Shown here: in pieces, positions 1 through 7,108 of the stretch
Position numbering within the stretch: position 1 is the first letter of the stretch
Layout of the letters: each line of letters opens with the position of its first letter
Source: a virus
Reading direction: 5' to 3' (one strand)
DNA length: 29,896 bases
Virus record (IMG/VR): IMGVR_UViG_3300006802_008649
Coordinates: 1 to 29,896 of that record
Position numbers and translations under genes: made by a program
Notes under the pieces: generated by a model
Database searches by the model: none
Told to the model about the DNA's origin: nothing
The model's input: the letters and a program-made list of their open reading frames with translations, nothing else

Positions 1-1
1 C

Positions 2-67
2 GACCTGACCCGCCAGCCAACTCGCGCTGCCGTGGTTAAGTACATGAAGGACATGGGCATCTACTAA
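2..67 (+). CDS. C-terminal fragment of an unidentified upstream phage gene (5' partial)
   Basis: Reading from base 2 gives 21 residues ending in KDMGIY and then TAA. The stop codon shares its last base with the ATG of the next gene (TAATG), the same tight coupling seen elsewhere in this window, which is why I accept this as a real gene end. The fragment is too short to identify. In many phages the portal or terminase gene lies upstream of the scaffold and capsid genes, so either is possible here, but nothing in these residues shows it. Confidence 0.6.
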   Translation, partial: DLTRQPTRAAVVKYMKDMGIY

Positions 68-1305
68 TGGCGCACTACACCGAGGACAATTCGCAGGGCT
101 TCAACCCCACCCGGCCACGCGCCGAGCGTATCCGCTTTGTCAGCGAGTACACGGGCGAGCACGTTCTCGACACCTACCTCGAGCACACCGAGAAGGGTGG
201 CCGCACGTTGCCCGATCTCATGGGCGACATCTTCAACACCAGCGGCCAGTTCAACGCGGACCTCTTCGAGTTCCGCACCTTCAATTCCCAGCTTCAAATC
301 CGGGTCGGCATCTACAGCGACCCCAACACGGGCTGGACGGACATTCAGCCTGTGCTCCGCTCGGGCGGTATCTTCGCGACGCACACGACCTACAACCAGC
401 TCGAGATGGTGATCCTCGGCACCAAGCTCTACATCGTCAACGCCGACAACCAGAGCTTTGCCACCGCCGAAGCCTTCGAGGCTTCCGCCAACACCGACCT
501 CCTTTTCGACACCGCAGGCGTGGCCGACACTGCTGAGCAGGTTGCCACTCAGAAGGCGGCAGAAGCTGCGCAAAGCGCGTCGGACGCGCTCGGCTACCTC
601 AACCAGATCACGACCGCCGTTGATGCGTTTGAAGACCCAACCACTGGCTCACTTACGCTCGCACAAGCAGCAGCCACCTCTGCCACCACGACCAAGTCCC
701 AGATCGACACGATCTACGCCGACATCCAGACCATCGAAGGCAATATCAACGCCAACCTGACCACCTCGGCGAACCAGATCACCTCCGCCAACAACACGCT
801 CAGCTCAGCAAACACGCTGCTCGCGTCAGTTCAGTCCGTCGCCAATCAGAACACCACCGACATCGCAGCCGTCCAAACGGCCCAGCAAACGAACGCCACG
901 CAGCTCGCCTCCATCCAAACGAGCCAGACCGCGCTCGACGCATCTGCCACCAGCATCAGCAACACGCAGACGCAGCTCACCACTGACGTGGCTACGAACA
1001 CGACGAACCTCGCCAGCATCAACTCGACCCTCACCGACGCTGGCTACCTAGCCGTGGAGGCCGCGATCAGCACGAGCATCGCGACCCTCTACAGCAACAT
1101 CACGGACATTAACGATCTGGCCGACGACTTCGACGACATCGAGACCGTCACGACGATCCCGACCTTTGCGGCCAACCTCACCACCCTTGGCCCTCTCAGC
1201 AGCCAGATCAGCACGCTCGCCGCCGTATCGAGCGACATCCAAGCAGCAGCGGCCCTCGTTGACCTCGAAGACGTGTTGGTCATCGGCCCGCTCATTCTGA
1301 CGTAA
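67..1305 (+). CDS. Tail fibre protein with anchor domain (copy 1) and coiled stalk
   Basis: A 412-residue protein that probably forms part of a tail fibre. Residues about 33-128 form a domain shared with the proteins at 7109 and 16261; the common pattern is L..YLE..E.GGRTL, then SGQF, an F.FR, LQ.RVG, YSDP and GW. I infer that it docks the fibre to the tail. An Ala-rich stretch (about 155-180) follows, then a long low-complexity Thr/Asn/Ala/Gln/Ser stalk (about 200-345) with regularly spaced hydrophobic residues, as expected of a trimeric coiled stalk. The end (about 345-412) has I..L..-type repeats and no obvious receptor-binding head. The start ATG overlaps the upstream stop by one base and has no strong ribosome binding site close by, so translation is probably coupled. 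The family assignment rests on pattern and context only. Confidence 0.8.
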   Translation: MAHYTEDNSQGFNPTRPRAERIRFVSEYTGEHVLDTYLEHTEKGGRTLPDLMGDIFNTSGQFNADLFEFRTFNSQLQIRVGIYSDPNTGWTDIQPVLRSGGIFATHTTYNQLEMVILGTKLYIVNADNQSFATAEAFEASANTDLLFDTAGVADTAEQVATQKAAEAAQSASDALGYLNQITTAVDAFEDPTTGSLTLAQAAATSATTTKSQIDTIYADIQTIEGNINANLTTSANQITSANNTLSSANTLLASVQSVANQNTTDIAAVQTAQQTNATQLASIQTSQTALDASATSISNTQTQLTTDVATNTTNLASINSTLTDAGYLAVEAAISTSIATLYSNITDINDLADDFDDIETVTTIPTFAANLTTLGPLSSQISTLAAVSSDIQAAAALVDLEDVLVIGPLILT

Positions 1306-1314
1306 GGAAAGACC

Positions 1315-1656
1315 ATGCCCTCCACCCTCAGCGCAGTCGTATGGCCCGGACAGACTGGCCTCGCTACAGGCACTTGGCACACGATCCACACCGCCCTCAA
1401 CGGCGCGAACGACAAGAACACGCTCATCACGGGACTGCGTATCGTCAACGTCGCCAACGACGACCTCTCAGTCGAATACGACCTCGAGCTCAACGGCAAG
1501 TACCTCATGCGCGACGCCCACGTTAAAGCTCGTGGAGCCGAAGACCTATGCCCCGGCGGGACGACCATGGTGCTCAACAAGGGTAACACTATCCGCATCA
1601 AGGTGGGCACCTCCGACGGCATCCACGTCCACCTCGACATCATCGAACGGACCTAA
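1315..1656 (+). CDS. Small beta-rich structural protein between fibre genes (copy 1)
   Basis: A 113-residue protein with alternating hydrophobic residues typical of a beta sandwich. Its layout is W...T...ALN, then a LRIVNVAND-type strand, a charged loop, a PGG turn, and a last strand rich in I and V (IRIKVGTSDG, then HLDIIE). It resembles in layout the 146-residue protein at 3396 and the small beta-sandwich proteins often found next to fibre genes in marine phages. An AAGGAAAG ribosome binding site directly follows the upstream stop, with ATG three bases further on. It could be a fibre tip, a fibre chaperone or a head decoration; its position between two fibre genes favours a fibre role. No enzymatic motif is visible. 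Confidence 0.75.
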   Translation: MPSTLSAVVWPGQTGLATGTWHTIHTALNGANDKNTLITGLRIVNVANDDLSVEYDLELNGKYLMRDAHVKARGAEDLCPGGTTMVLNKGNTIRIKVGTSDGIHVHLDIIERT

Positions 1657-1658
1657 CC

Positions 1659-3383
1659 ATGAGCAGATTTGGCGACAACGCGACTGGCCCAAGTAACCTC
1701 GAGATCAGCAACATCAGTGGCGTCTCGACGGAGATCAATACGCTTGCGCCATATGCAACCGAGATCAGCAACCTTGGCCCTGTCTCTGCCGAGATCGCAC
1801 TCCTCGGCACCGCTGCCGTTGTCCAAGACCTCAGCAACCTTGGCGACGCTGCCACCGTTCAAGACCTAGCCGACCTCGCCGACCTGACCACCGAAATCGG
1901 CCTGCTCGGCACCTCTGCCATGGCCGACGCCAGCACGGGTTACATCACGGCCCTCGCCACCTCGACCGTAGGCGCGACGAGCCAACTCACCGTAGACGCA
2001 CTCGGCCAACTCACTTCCGAGATCAGCCTGCTCGCTGGTAACATCCAGACGCTCCAGAACTCGGCCAGCAACAGCCCGATCCAGCTTGCCAACCTCAGTG
2101 ACGTGGACTTCACGAGCAACTCTCCGAGCCTCGGCGACACCATTGTCTTCACGTCGAACAACAAGTTCGAGGCCCAAGCACTCCCCGGCGCTGGCCCGCT
2201 CAGCGGCACGAACCTGACCGAGACCAACCCCCAAGCCAACGAAATCCTCAAGATCAGCGCCGTCAACTCGGGCGTCCCAGAGTACGTCAACACGACCGTC
2301 TCCGCCCTCGTTTACGACGCTGGCTTCGACAACATCACGGAAGTCGCAGCGGCGACCCCAGCCGCCGCAGGCGAAGTCGTCCACTACGATGGCACCGCAG
2401 CATGGACCGTTGGCAGGCTCGACTACAGTGAGATCACCGGCACGCCGACGAACGTCTCGACTTTCAACAACGACGCGGGCTACCTCACCAGCTACACCGA
2501 GACGAACAACCTCACCGCTGCTGTGACTTGGGCGAACGTGCCAGACGCAAACATCACCCAAAGCTCCGTAACTCAGCACGTCACGACCCTCGCCACTTCC
2601 GCGAATTTTGCCGACATCACCGAGGCATCCGCCTCCGGCACCTCTGGCGATGTTATTCACTGGAACGGCAGCGCATGGGCGCAGGGCCAGCTCGCCAGCA
2701 CCGACCTCTCCGACACCGGCACCCTCGTCCGCAACAACGCAAACTCGACCCTCACGGGCGACTACACCATCACTGGCAACCTCGATGTCAGTCAGGAAAT
2801 CCGTGTCTCCACCATCGACCCTGACCCAGATGGCAACACCGGCACGCTGACCATCCTCGGCAACCTGCAAGTTGACGGCACGACCACGACGATCAACTCG
2901 GCGACCCTCGAGGTCAACGACAAGAGCGTCACGCTATCCACGCCTACTTCCGGCAACACGACTTTCAGCGCCATGAATGGCGCAGGCATCGACGTTGACA
3001 CGACCGGCATGTCTGCCGTTTGGACGACCAATATCCCCGCCATCACCTACAGCACGACCAGCGCGGGTAACGCCGCAGATGCTCAAACGTGGGACATCAA
3101 CCGAGGCGTCGTCGCCAAGGGCTGGAGCGATGGCACGAGCTCATACGACGGGCAGCTCACGCTCAACTGCTCGGCCAACAGTCATGGCGTGACTATCGAG
3201 GGACCACAGCACGCCGGAGGCTTCACCGACTACACCCTCAAGCTCCCTGACGCCGCACCGACCGCTGGGCAAATGTTGGTGGCCAGCTCCAACTACGCCG
3301 CCGACAACAAGCTCGAGTTCGTCGCTCAGCCAGCCGCAGGCGCAACCGTAGGCGTGGCGGCAGCCATGGCCATCGTATTCTAA
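1659..3383 (+). CDS. Second tail fibre protein with stalk repeats and beta-rich shaft
   Basis: A 574-residue probable tail fibre subunit. Residues about 10-90 hold tandem repeats of the type I..L/V...I..L (EISNISGVSTEI, EISNLGPVSAEI, QDLSNLGDAATV). The middle has fibre-shaft motifs such as LANLSDVD, GDTIVF and DAGYLTSYTETN. Around 375-430 is a GNLQVDGTTTTINSATLEV segment followed by NDKSVTL, a combination I recognise from marine phage fibre and structural proteins. The C-terminus is hydrophobic and Ala-rich (VGVAAAMAIVF). It lacks the N-terminal anchor domain of the proteins at 67 and 7109, so it may be a distal fibre segment. The start follows the upstream stop by two bases. Confidence 0.78.
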   Translation: MSRFGDNATGPSNLEISNISGVSTEINTLAPYATEISNLGPVSAEIALLGTAAVVQDLSNLGDAATVQDLADLADLTTEIGLLGTSAMADASTGYITALATSTVGATSQLTVDALGQLTSEISLLAGNIQTLQNSASNSPIQLANLSDVDFTSNSPSLGDTIVFTSNNKFEAQALPGAGPLSGTNLTETNPQANEILKISAVNSGVPEYVNTTVSALVYDAGFDNITEVAAATPAAAGEVVHYDGTAAWTVGRLDYSEITGTPTNVSTFNNDAGYLTSYTETNNLTAAVTWANVPDANITQSSVTQHVTTLATSANFADITEASASGTSGDVIHWNGSAWAQGQLASTDLSDTGTLVRNNANSTLTGDYTITGNLDVSQEIRVSTIDPDPDGNTGTLTILGNLQVDGTTTTINSATLEVNDKSVTLSTPTSGNTTFSAMNGAGIDVDTTGMSAVWTTNIPAITYSTTSAGNAADAQTWDINRGVVAKGWSDGTSSYDGQLTLNCSANSHGVTIEGPQHAGGFTDYTLKLPDAAPTAGQMLVASSNYAADNKLEFVAQPAAGATVGVAAAMAIVF

Positions 3384-3395
3384 GGAACTCTCCCA

Positions 3396-3836
3396 ATGAC
3401 CAACATCGTACAAGTCACAGACATTCAGGGCGAGACCGTAGCAGTCTCTACGATTGGCCCCGGCACCACACCGACCGCCGCCACTGCAACGACCACCGCC
3501 GTGGCGGTCCTAACTGGCCTTGTGCCAACCACCGGCGGCACGCCAGTCTACACGACCTACAAGGTCAACTCGCTGTTGATTGCAAATGCAGGCACCGCCG
3601 ACGCAACAGTCAGCGTCCAGTTCAACGTCAACGACACGAGCGCCCCTTCCAACACGAGAACGATTTTCGTCAATGCTGTCGTCATCCCCGCAGGTGCGAC
3701 CCTCGACGTTCTCTCCGGTCCTGTTTACGTCAACGCCCCAAGCTCAACCGTGATTGAGAAGATCGAAGTGTTCGCCACCGGCGAAGACGTAAACGCGCTG
3801 GTGTCCTACGAAGCCATCAAGAGCACGACCGCCTAA
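3396..3836 (+). CDS. Small beta-rich structural protein between fibre genes (copy 2)
   Basis: A 146-residue protein with a beta-sandwich-like pattern: YTTYKVNSLLIANAG, a VSVQFNVND strand, a VIPAGATLDVL turn and a final LVSYEAIK strand. The 'IPAG.TL..L' turn followed by a strand describing baseline values is typical of small fibre-associated proteins of marine phages. It looks like a longer relative of the protein at 1315. AAGGA sits over and just after the upstream stop, about nine bases before the ATG. No catalytic residues are evident; the precise role is unknown. Confidence 0.75.
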   Translation: MTNIVQVTDIQGETVAVSTIGPGTTPTAATATTTAVAVLTGLVPTTGGTPVYTTYKVNSLLIANAGTADATVSVQFNVNDTSAPSNTRTIFVNAVVIPAGATLDVLSGPVYVNAPSSTVIEKIEVFATGEDVNALVSYEAIKSTTA

Positions 3837-3838
3837 CC

Positions 3839-4780
3839 ATGCCACGCAAGAACCAATACATCGGCGGCATCATCGGGGCCAGCCCGTTGGTGCCGCTAGT
3901 GGCTGCTACAGGCGGTGACAGTGTGACAGACATCACGGTGGGCGGCGTAGACTACAAGCTGCATACCTTTCTGTCCGGCACGGCGAACTTCACGGTCACG
4001 CAGGGCGGCGACATTGACATCCTCGTTGTCGGCGGCGGGGCTGGCGGCAACGGCGGCCTGAATTCAAACCAGACTGGCGGTGCTGGCGCTGGTGCTGTTA
4101 TTTACCATGAGGGATACGCGATTGCGGCAGGAACCTACCCTGTTACTATTGGGACGGGTGGCCTCGCCAATGGAGATGGTCTACGCGGAGCCGCCGGGTC
4201 AGACACAACCGTTGGCTCGCTCTACACTGCAAAAGGAGGAGGCCGCGGCGGTCATTCCGGAGCGGGCGAGGACGGTGGCAGCGGCGGCGGTGGTAGCCGA
4301 GAGAATAGCTACGCAGGAGGTTCAGCCGTTAGCACGAATGTTTTCCCGACTGGGGCGACGGTTTACGGCAATGCAGGTGCTGCGGGCACCGGGTCTGGCG
4401 GTAATTCCGGCGGTGGCGGTGGTGCTGGAGCATCCCCTCCGACAGCAAACATTAACTACGGCGGCGCGGGTATCCAGATCAACATCGACGGGAATAACTA
4501 CTATTGGGGCGGCGGCGGCGGCTCTGACATCGCTGGCCACGGCGGGATTGGCGGCGGCGGTGGTGCTGGTCGCGGCGGTAACAATAATGGCACCGGCGGC
4601 GCAACTCCGGGGTCAGCGATTAATCTTGGCGGCGTCACGGGTACAACAGCTAGCACTACAAACGACAACGGCGCAGCCGCAGGTGCAAACACGGGCGGGG
4701 GCGGCGGTGCTGGCCTTAACAACGACGACCACGGCGGCAACGGCGGCTCCGGCATCGTTATGATCCGCTACAAGCGATAG
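3839..4780 (+). CDS. Glycine-rich tail adhesin
   Basis: A 313-residue protein. After a short N-terminal region, a strand ILVVGGGAGG (about 61-70) opens a glycine-rich domain that runs to about residue 305 with many GGG, GGGG and GAG blocks separated by short polar inserts. It ends in SGIVMIRYKR, the usual closing strand of this family. Such domains can pack as polyglycine II helices, and in T-even phage adhesins glycine-rich segments carry hypervariable receptor-contact loops. Here the glycine blocks could display the intervening Asn/Thr/Tyr-rich loops. The start lies two bases after the upstream stop. It is probably a fibre-tip receptor-binding protein; receptor unknown. Confidence 0.78.
   Translation: MPRKNQYIGGIIGASPLVPLVAATGGDSVTDITVGGVDYKLHTFLSGTANFTVTQGGDIDILVVGGGAGGNGGLNSNQTGGAGAGAVIYHEGYAIAAGTYPVTIGTGGLANGDGLRGAAGSDTTVGSLYTAKGGGRGGHSGAGEDGGSGGGGSRENSYAGGSAVSTNVFPTGATVYGNAGAAGTGSGGNSGGGGGAGASPPTANINYGGAGIQINIDGNNYYWGGGGGSDIAGHGGIGGGGGAGRGGNNNGTGGATPGSAINLGGVTGTTASTTNDNGAAAGANTGGGGGAGLNNDDHGGNGGSGIVMIRYKR
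4000..4775 (+). repeat. GGC/GGT-rich low-complexity coding repeat
   Basis: Within the glycine-rich adhesin gene, runs of GGC, GGT and GGG codons recur, for example near 4276-4300, 4399-4425, 4507-4522 and 4549-4573. Many of the blocks are nearly identical in DNA, so slippage or recombination between them could change loop number and length. Confidence 0.7.
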
Positions 4781-4792
4781 GAGGCGCGCAGC

Positions 4793-6775
4793 ATGGCAAA
4801 CATAATAACAAGCGGTGTCTTCAACCTCGGCGCACTCGGCGGTGACGGGGCGGGCTACGAGATTGACCACTCCCTGCAATTCGACGGGTCGGCGGACTAT
4901 CTGACTAGCTCAACACTGGCAGCAAGTAACCGCCGCACGTTCACACTTTCTGCATGGATAAAGCCATCGTCCATACAAACGTCATCCCGTGCAATATTTT
5001 CGGGCATGTACGTCGCCACGGGCCATAACAAGCAAATACACCTTGGCTTAGAGGGTGGTAATCTCAGCTATTTTGAGTTTGACGGTTCAAATTTCATTTC
5101 TTATCTGAACACAAGTACCACTCCCATATCGGCAGGTACGTGGTATCATGTCGTCTTTGCCATTGACACACAACAAACATCGGGGAAAGTCAAAATTTGG
5201 CTCGATGGCACACTACAAAGTTTGTCGCTTCAGGGCGGCGCCTCAAATTACGGGATAAACGACGAAACCTATATGTCCGCTGGAACGTGGCCTAGCACGA
5301 CAGTCGCCCAGAAATTTACTTTGGGAGCTGGCTACAGCTTTGGCAACAGCACTCTATACCGGCAATTCCACAGCCAAATTGCAGAAGTACACTTTATCGA
5401 CGGTCAAGCGCTTACGGCGTCAGACTTCGGCGAGACCGTGGGCGGCACTTGGTATCCGAAGGCCTACACGGGCACCTACGGGACCAACGGTTTTCACCTC
5501 GATTTTGCTGATAACAGCACAGCGTCGGCTCTAGGCACCGATGTGTCAGGCAACGGCAACAACTTCTCCGTCACGAGCATTGCGACAACCGATCAGCTAA
5601 CTGACGTGCCTAGCAGCGCCCCCACCACCAAACGACCCACACGGCGGTGGGGCGGCATGACCGGGCGGTCGCTGGTGGAGAGCGTGCCGAGTACCCCGGC
5701 GTTTAAGGCTTTAGCCTTCACCGGCAACGGTGCGTCATCTCGGGCTATTACTGGCGTGGGTTTTCAGCCAGACTTTGTTTGGCTCAAAAGTCGAGACAAC
5801 GCAACTTCGCACCAAGTGGTTGACGTTGTCCGTGGTGCTACTAAGGCTCTCCTGACCAACTCTACGAATGGTGAGGATGACACTCAAACGGATTTCAGTG
5901 GTGGCGGGGTCGAAACCATTGACACTAACGGCTTCACATTGGGCAATGGCACGATCAACAACAGCAACTTCAATGGCTCGGGCGACGACAGTATCGCATG
6001 GTGCCTCAAGGCTGGCGGTGCAGTCAGTGCAAATAACAACACGGTCGGCTCGATCACCAGCACCGTGAGCGCCAACACTGCGGCAGGGTTCTCGATTGTG
6101 ACCTATGCAGGCGAACACGCTACGGGCAGCACGGTTGGTCATGGTCTTAGCCAAGCCCCTGAACTCATCATCTCAAAGAGCCGTGACGAGACCAAGGGGT
6201 GGGGTGTTTACTATACGGTCCGCGGCACCAACACCAATTACATGCAGCTTCAAGATAGTCTCGCCGAAGGGACGAACAACGGCCCCCTAGCTGGCGGCGC
6301 TTGGATGGTGTCAAACGCTGAAACTCTTGAGCTTGCAAGCGGAGCGTTTGGCAACCAAACCAGCATGGTCGCCTACTGCTTCCACTCGGTCCCCGGCTTC
6401 TCAAAGATTGACAGCTATAGTGGGTCTGGCGGTGCTGGCAACAAAGTCACTACCGGGTTCCGGCCTGCGTTCGTAATGATTAAGTCTACAGGCTCAGGGG
6501 ACTGGGTGATGTTCGACAACGCACGCAGCGCAACCAACCCTGCCGATGAAGTCCTCTATGCCAACTCAAATGCGGTGGAACCTACACCTAGCACGGCAAC
6601 CAGCATCAACTTCCTTGCCGACGGTTTTGACTTCGGCGGCGGCGGCAGCTCAATCAACTCTACGGGCACCCATTCTTACATCTACCTCGCCTTCGCGGAA
6701 GGGATACCCGGCGCTGACGCCACCCCCACGACCGGCGTGCTTAGCCTCGCGGAACAGTACCAAGGGAAACTCTAA
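4793..6775 (+). CDS. LamG/ConA-like adhesin with three C-terminal repeats
   Basis: A 660-residue probable receptor-binding protein. Residues about 24-225 match the laminin-G/concanavalin-A-like fold in outline: SLQFDGSADYL, FTLSAWIKPSS, GTWYHVVFAID, KIWLDGT and IAEVHFIDG. A linker LDFADNSTAS..DVSGNGNNF follows. Three related modules then start near residues 323 (GFQPDFVWLKSRD), 451 (GLSQAPELIISKSRD) and 555 (GFRPAFVMIKSTG), a module I know from marine phage proteins of unknown function. It probably binds cell-surface glycans, with no catalytic residues evident. A strong GGAGG lies just before the ATG. The first 600 bases are clearly poorer in GC than the flanks and use TTG, TTA and CTA for leucine, suggesting recent acquisition. 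Confidence 0.78.
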   Translation: MANIITSGVFNLGALGGDGAGYEIDHSLQFDGSADYLTSSTLAASNRRTFTLSAWIKPSSIQTSSRAIFSGMYVATGHNKQIHLGLEGGNLSYFEFDGSNFISYLNTSTTPISAGTWYHVVFAIDTQQTSGKVKIWLDGTLQSLSLQGGASNYGINDETYMSAGTWPSTTVAQKFTLGAGYSFGNSTLYRQFHSQIAEVHFIDGQALTASDFGETVGGTWYPKAYTGTYGTNGFHLDFADNSTASALGTDVSGNGNNFSVTSIATTDQLTDVPSSAPTTKRPTRRWGGMTGRSLVESVPSTPAFKALAFTGNGASSRAITGVGFQPDFVWLKSRDNATSHQVVDVVRGATKALLTNSTNGEDDTQTDFSGGGVETIDTNGFTLGNGTINNSNFNGSGDDSIAWCLKAGGAVSANNNTVGSITSTVSANTAAGFSIVTYAGEHATGSTVGHGLSQAPELIISKSRDETKGWGVYYTVRGTNTNYMQLQDSLAEGTNNGPLAGGAWMVSNAETLELASGAFGNQTSMVAYCFHSVPGFSKIDSYSGSGGAGNKVTTGFRPAFVMIKSTGSGDWVMFDNARSATNPADEVLYANSNAVEPTPSTATSINFLADGFDFGGGGSSINSTGTHSYIYLAFAEGIPGADATPTTGVLSLAEQYQGKL

Positions 6776-6778
6776 CGC

Positions 6779-6785
6779 GGACGAC
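6779..6785 (+). repeat. GGACGAC gap element, copy 1 (before holin)
   Basis: GGACGAC begins four bases after the stop of the LamG adhesin gene, in the 64-base gap before the holin. It is one of six copies at matching positions. ACGAC here can pair with GTCGT near 6807, a weak hairpin only. Function unknown. Confidence 0.55.
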
Positions 6786-6839
6786 AGCCCCACCCGGCCC
6801 TTCTACGGTCGTGGCGTCTACAACCCCGGAGTTATTTCC

Positions 6840-7046
6840 ATGACTGACACCAAGAACTGGTACGCCTCGAAGACCGTATGGACGGTCCTCGTCATGTTGA
6901 TGAGCGTTGCAGCCCGCAACCTTGGCATCGACCTTGGCCCCTTCGAGGACGAAATCTCCTCGATGATCCTCGATGTGATCGCACTCGCAGCGGGCGCAAT
7001 CGCCCTATGGAGCCGGATCACCGCATCCAAGCGCCTGACCTCCTGA
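6840..7046 (+). CDS. Holin (two membrane segments)
   Basis: A 68-residue protein beginning MTDTKNWYASKTVW. Two hydrophobic segments (about 11-27 and 40-58) are joined by a short acidic loop (DLGPFEDE), and a basic tail (SRITASKRL) follows, the layout of a class II holin. Holins collect in the inner membrane and open it at a set time so that endolysin reaches the cell wall. GGAG lies eight bases before the ATG. An overlapping frame that starts earlier, at 6546, runs through the LamG gene and is not the gene. The holin is separated from the other lysis genes by two adhesion genes. Confidence 0.82.
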   Translation: MTDTKNWYASKTVWTVLVMLMSVAARNLGIDLGPFEDEISSMILDVIALAAGAIALWSRITASKRLTS

Positions 7047-7048
7047 CC

Positions 7049-7065
7049 GGGACGACATTCGTCCC
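7049..7065 (+). promoter_or_regulatory. GGGACGAC gap element, copy 2, forming a small hairpin
   Basis: GGGACGAC (7049-7056) starts three bases after the holin stop. In this copy the element pairs with TCGTCCC (7059-7065), giving a seven-base-pair stem with a three-base loop. No T-run follows, so it does not look like an intrinsic terminator. Confidence 0.55.
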
Positions 7066-7073
7066 CCCGCCAA

Positions 7074-7108
7074 AGTAGTCTCGCCACAACCACCAGCGCG
7101 AGACTACT
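7074..7108 (+). promoter_or_regulatory. Perfect hairpin abutting the fibre start codon
   Basis: AGTAGTCTCGC (7074-7084) and GCGAGACTACT (7098-7108) are perfect inverted repeats: an 11-base-pair stem with a 13-base loop. The last stem base directly precedes the ATG at 7109. There is no clear Shine-Dalgarno sequence outside the stem, so the structure covers the whole ribosome-loading region. It is probably a translational control element or a protein-binding operator. Confidence 0.65.

Noticed and set aside
4000-4775. A CRISPR-like or satellite repeat array.
   Set aside because: The repeats are glycine codons in an open, recognisable adhesin gene, with irregular spacing and no spacers.
6546-7046. 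A 166-codon frame covering the holin and the end of the LamG gene.
   Set aside because: Its first part is out of frame with a clear adhesin gene; the holin has its own ATG at 6840 with a good ribosome binding site.
7049-7065. Intrinsic terminator after the holin.
   Set aside because: The stem is short and no T-run follows.
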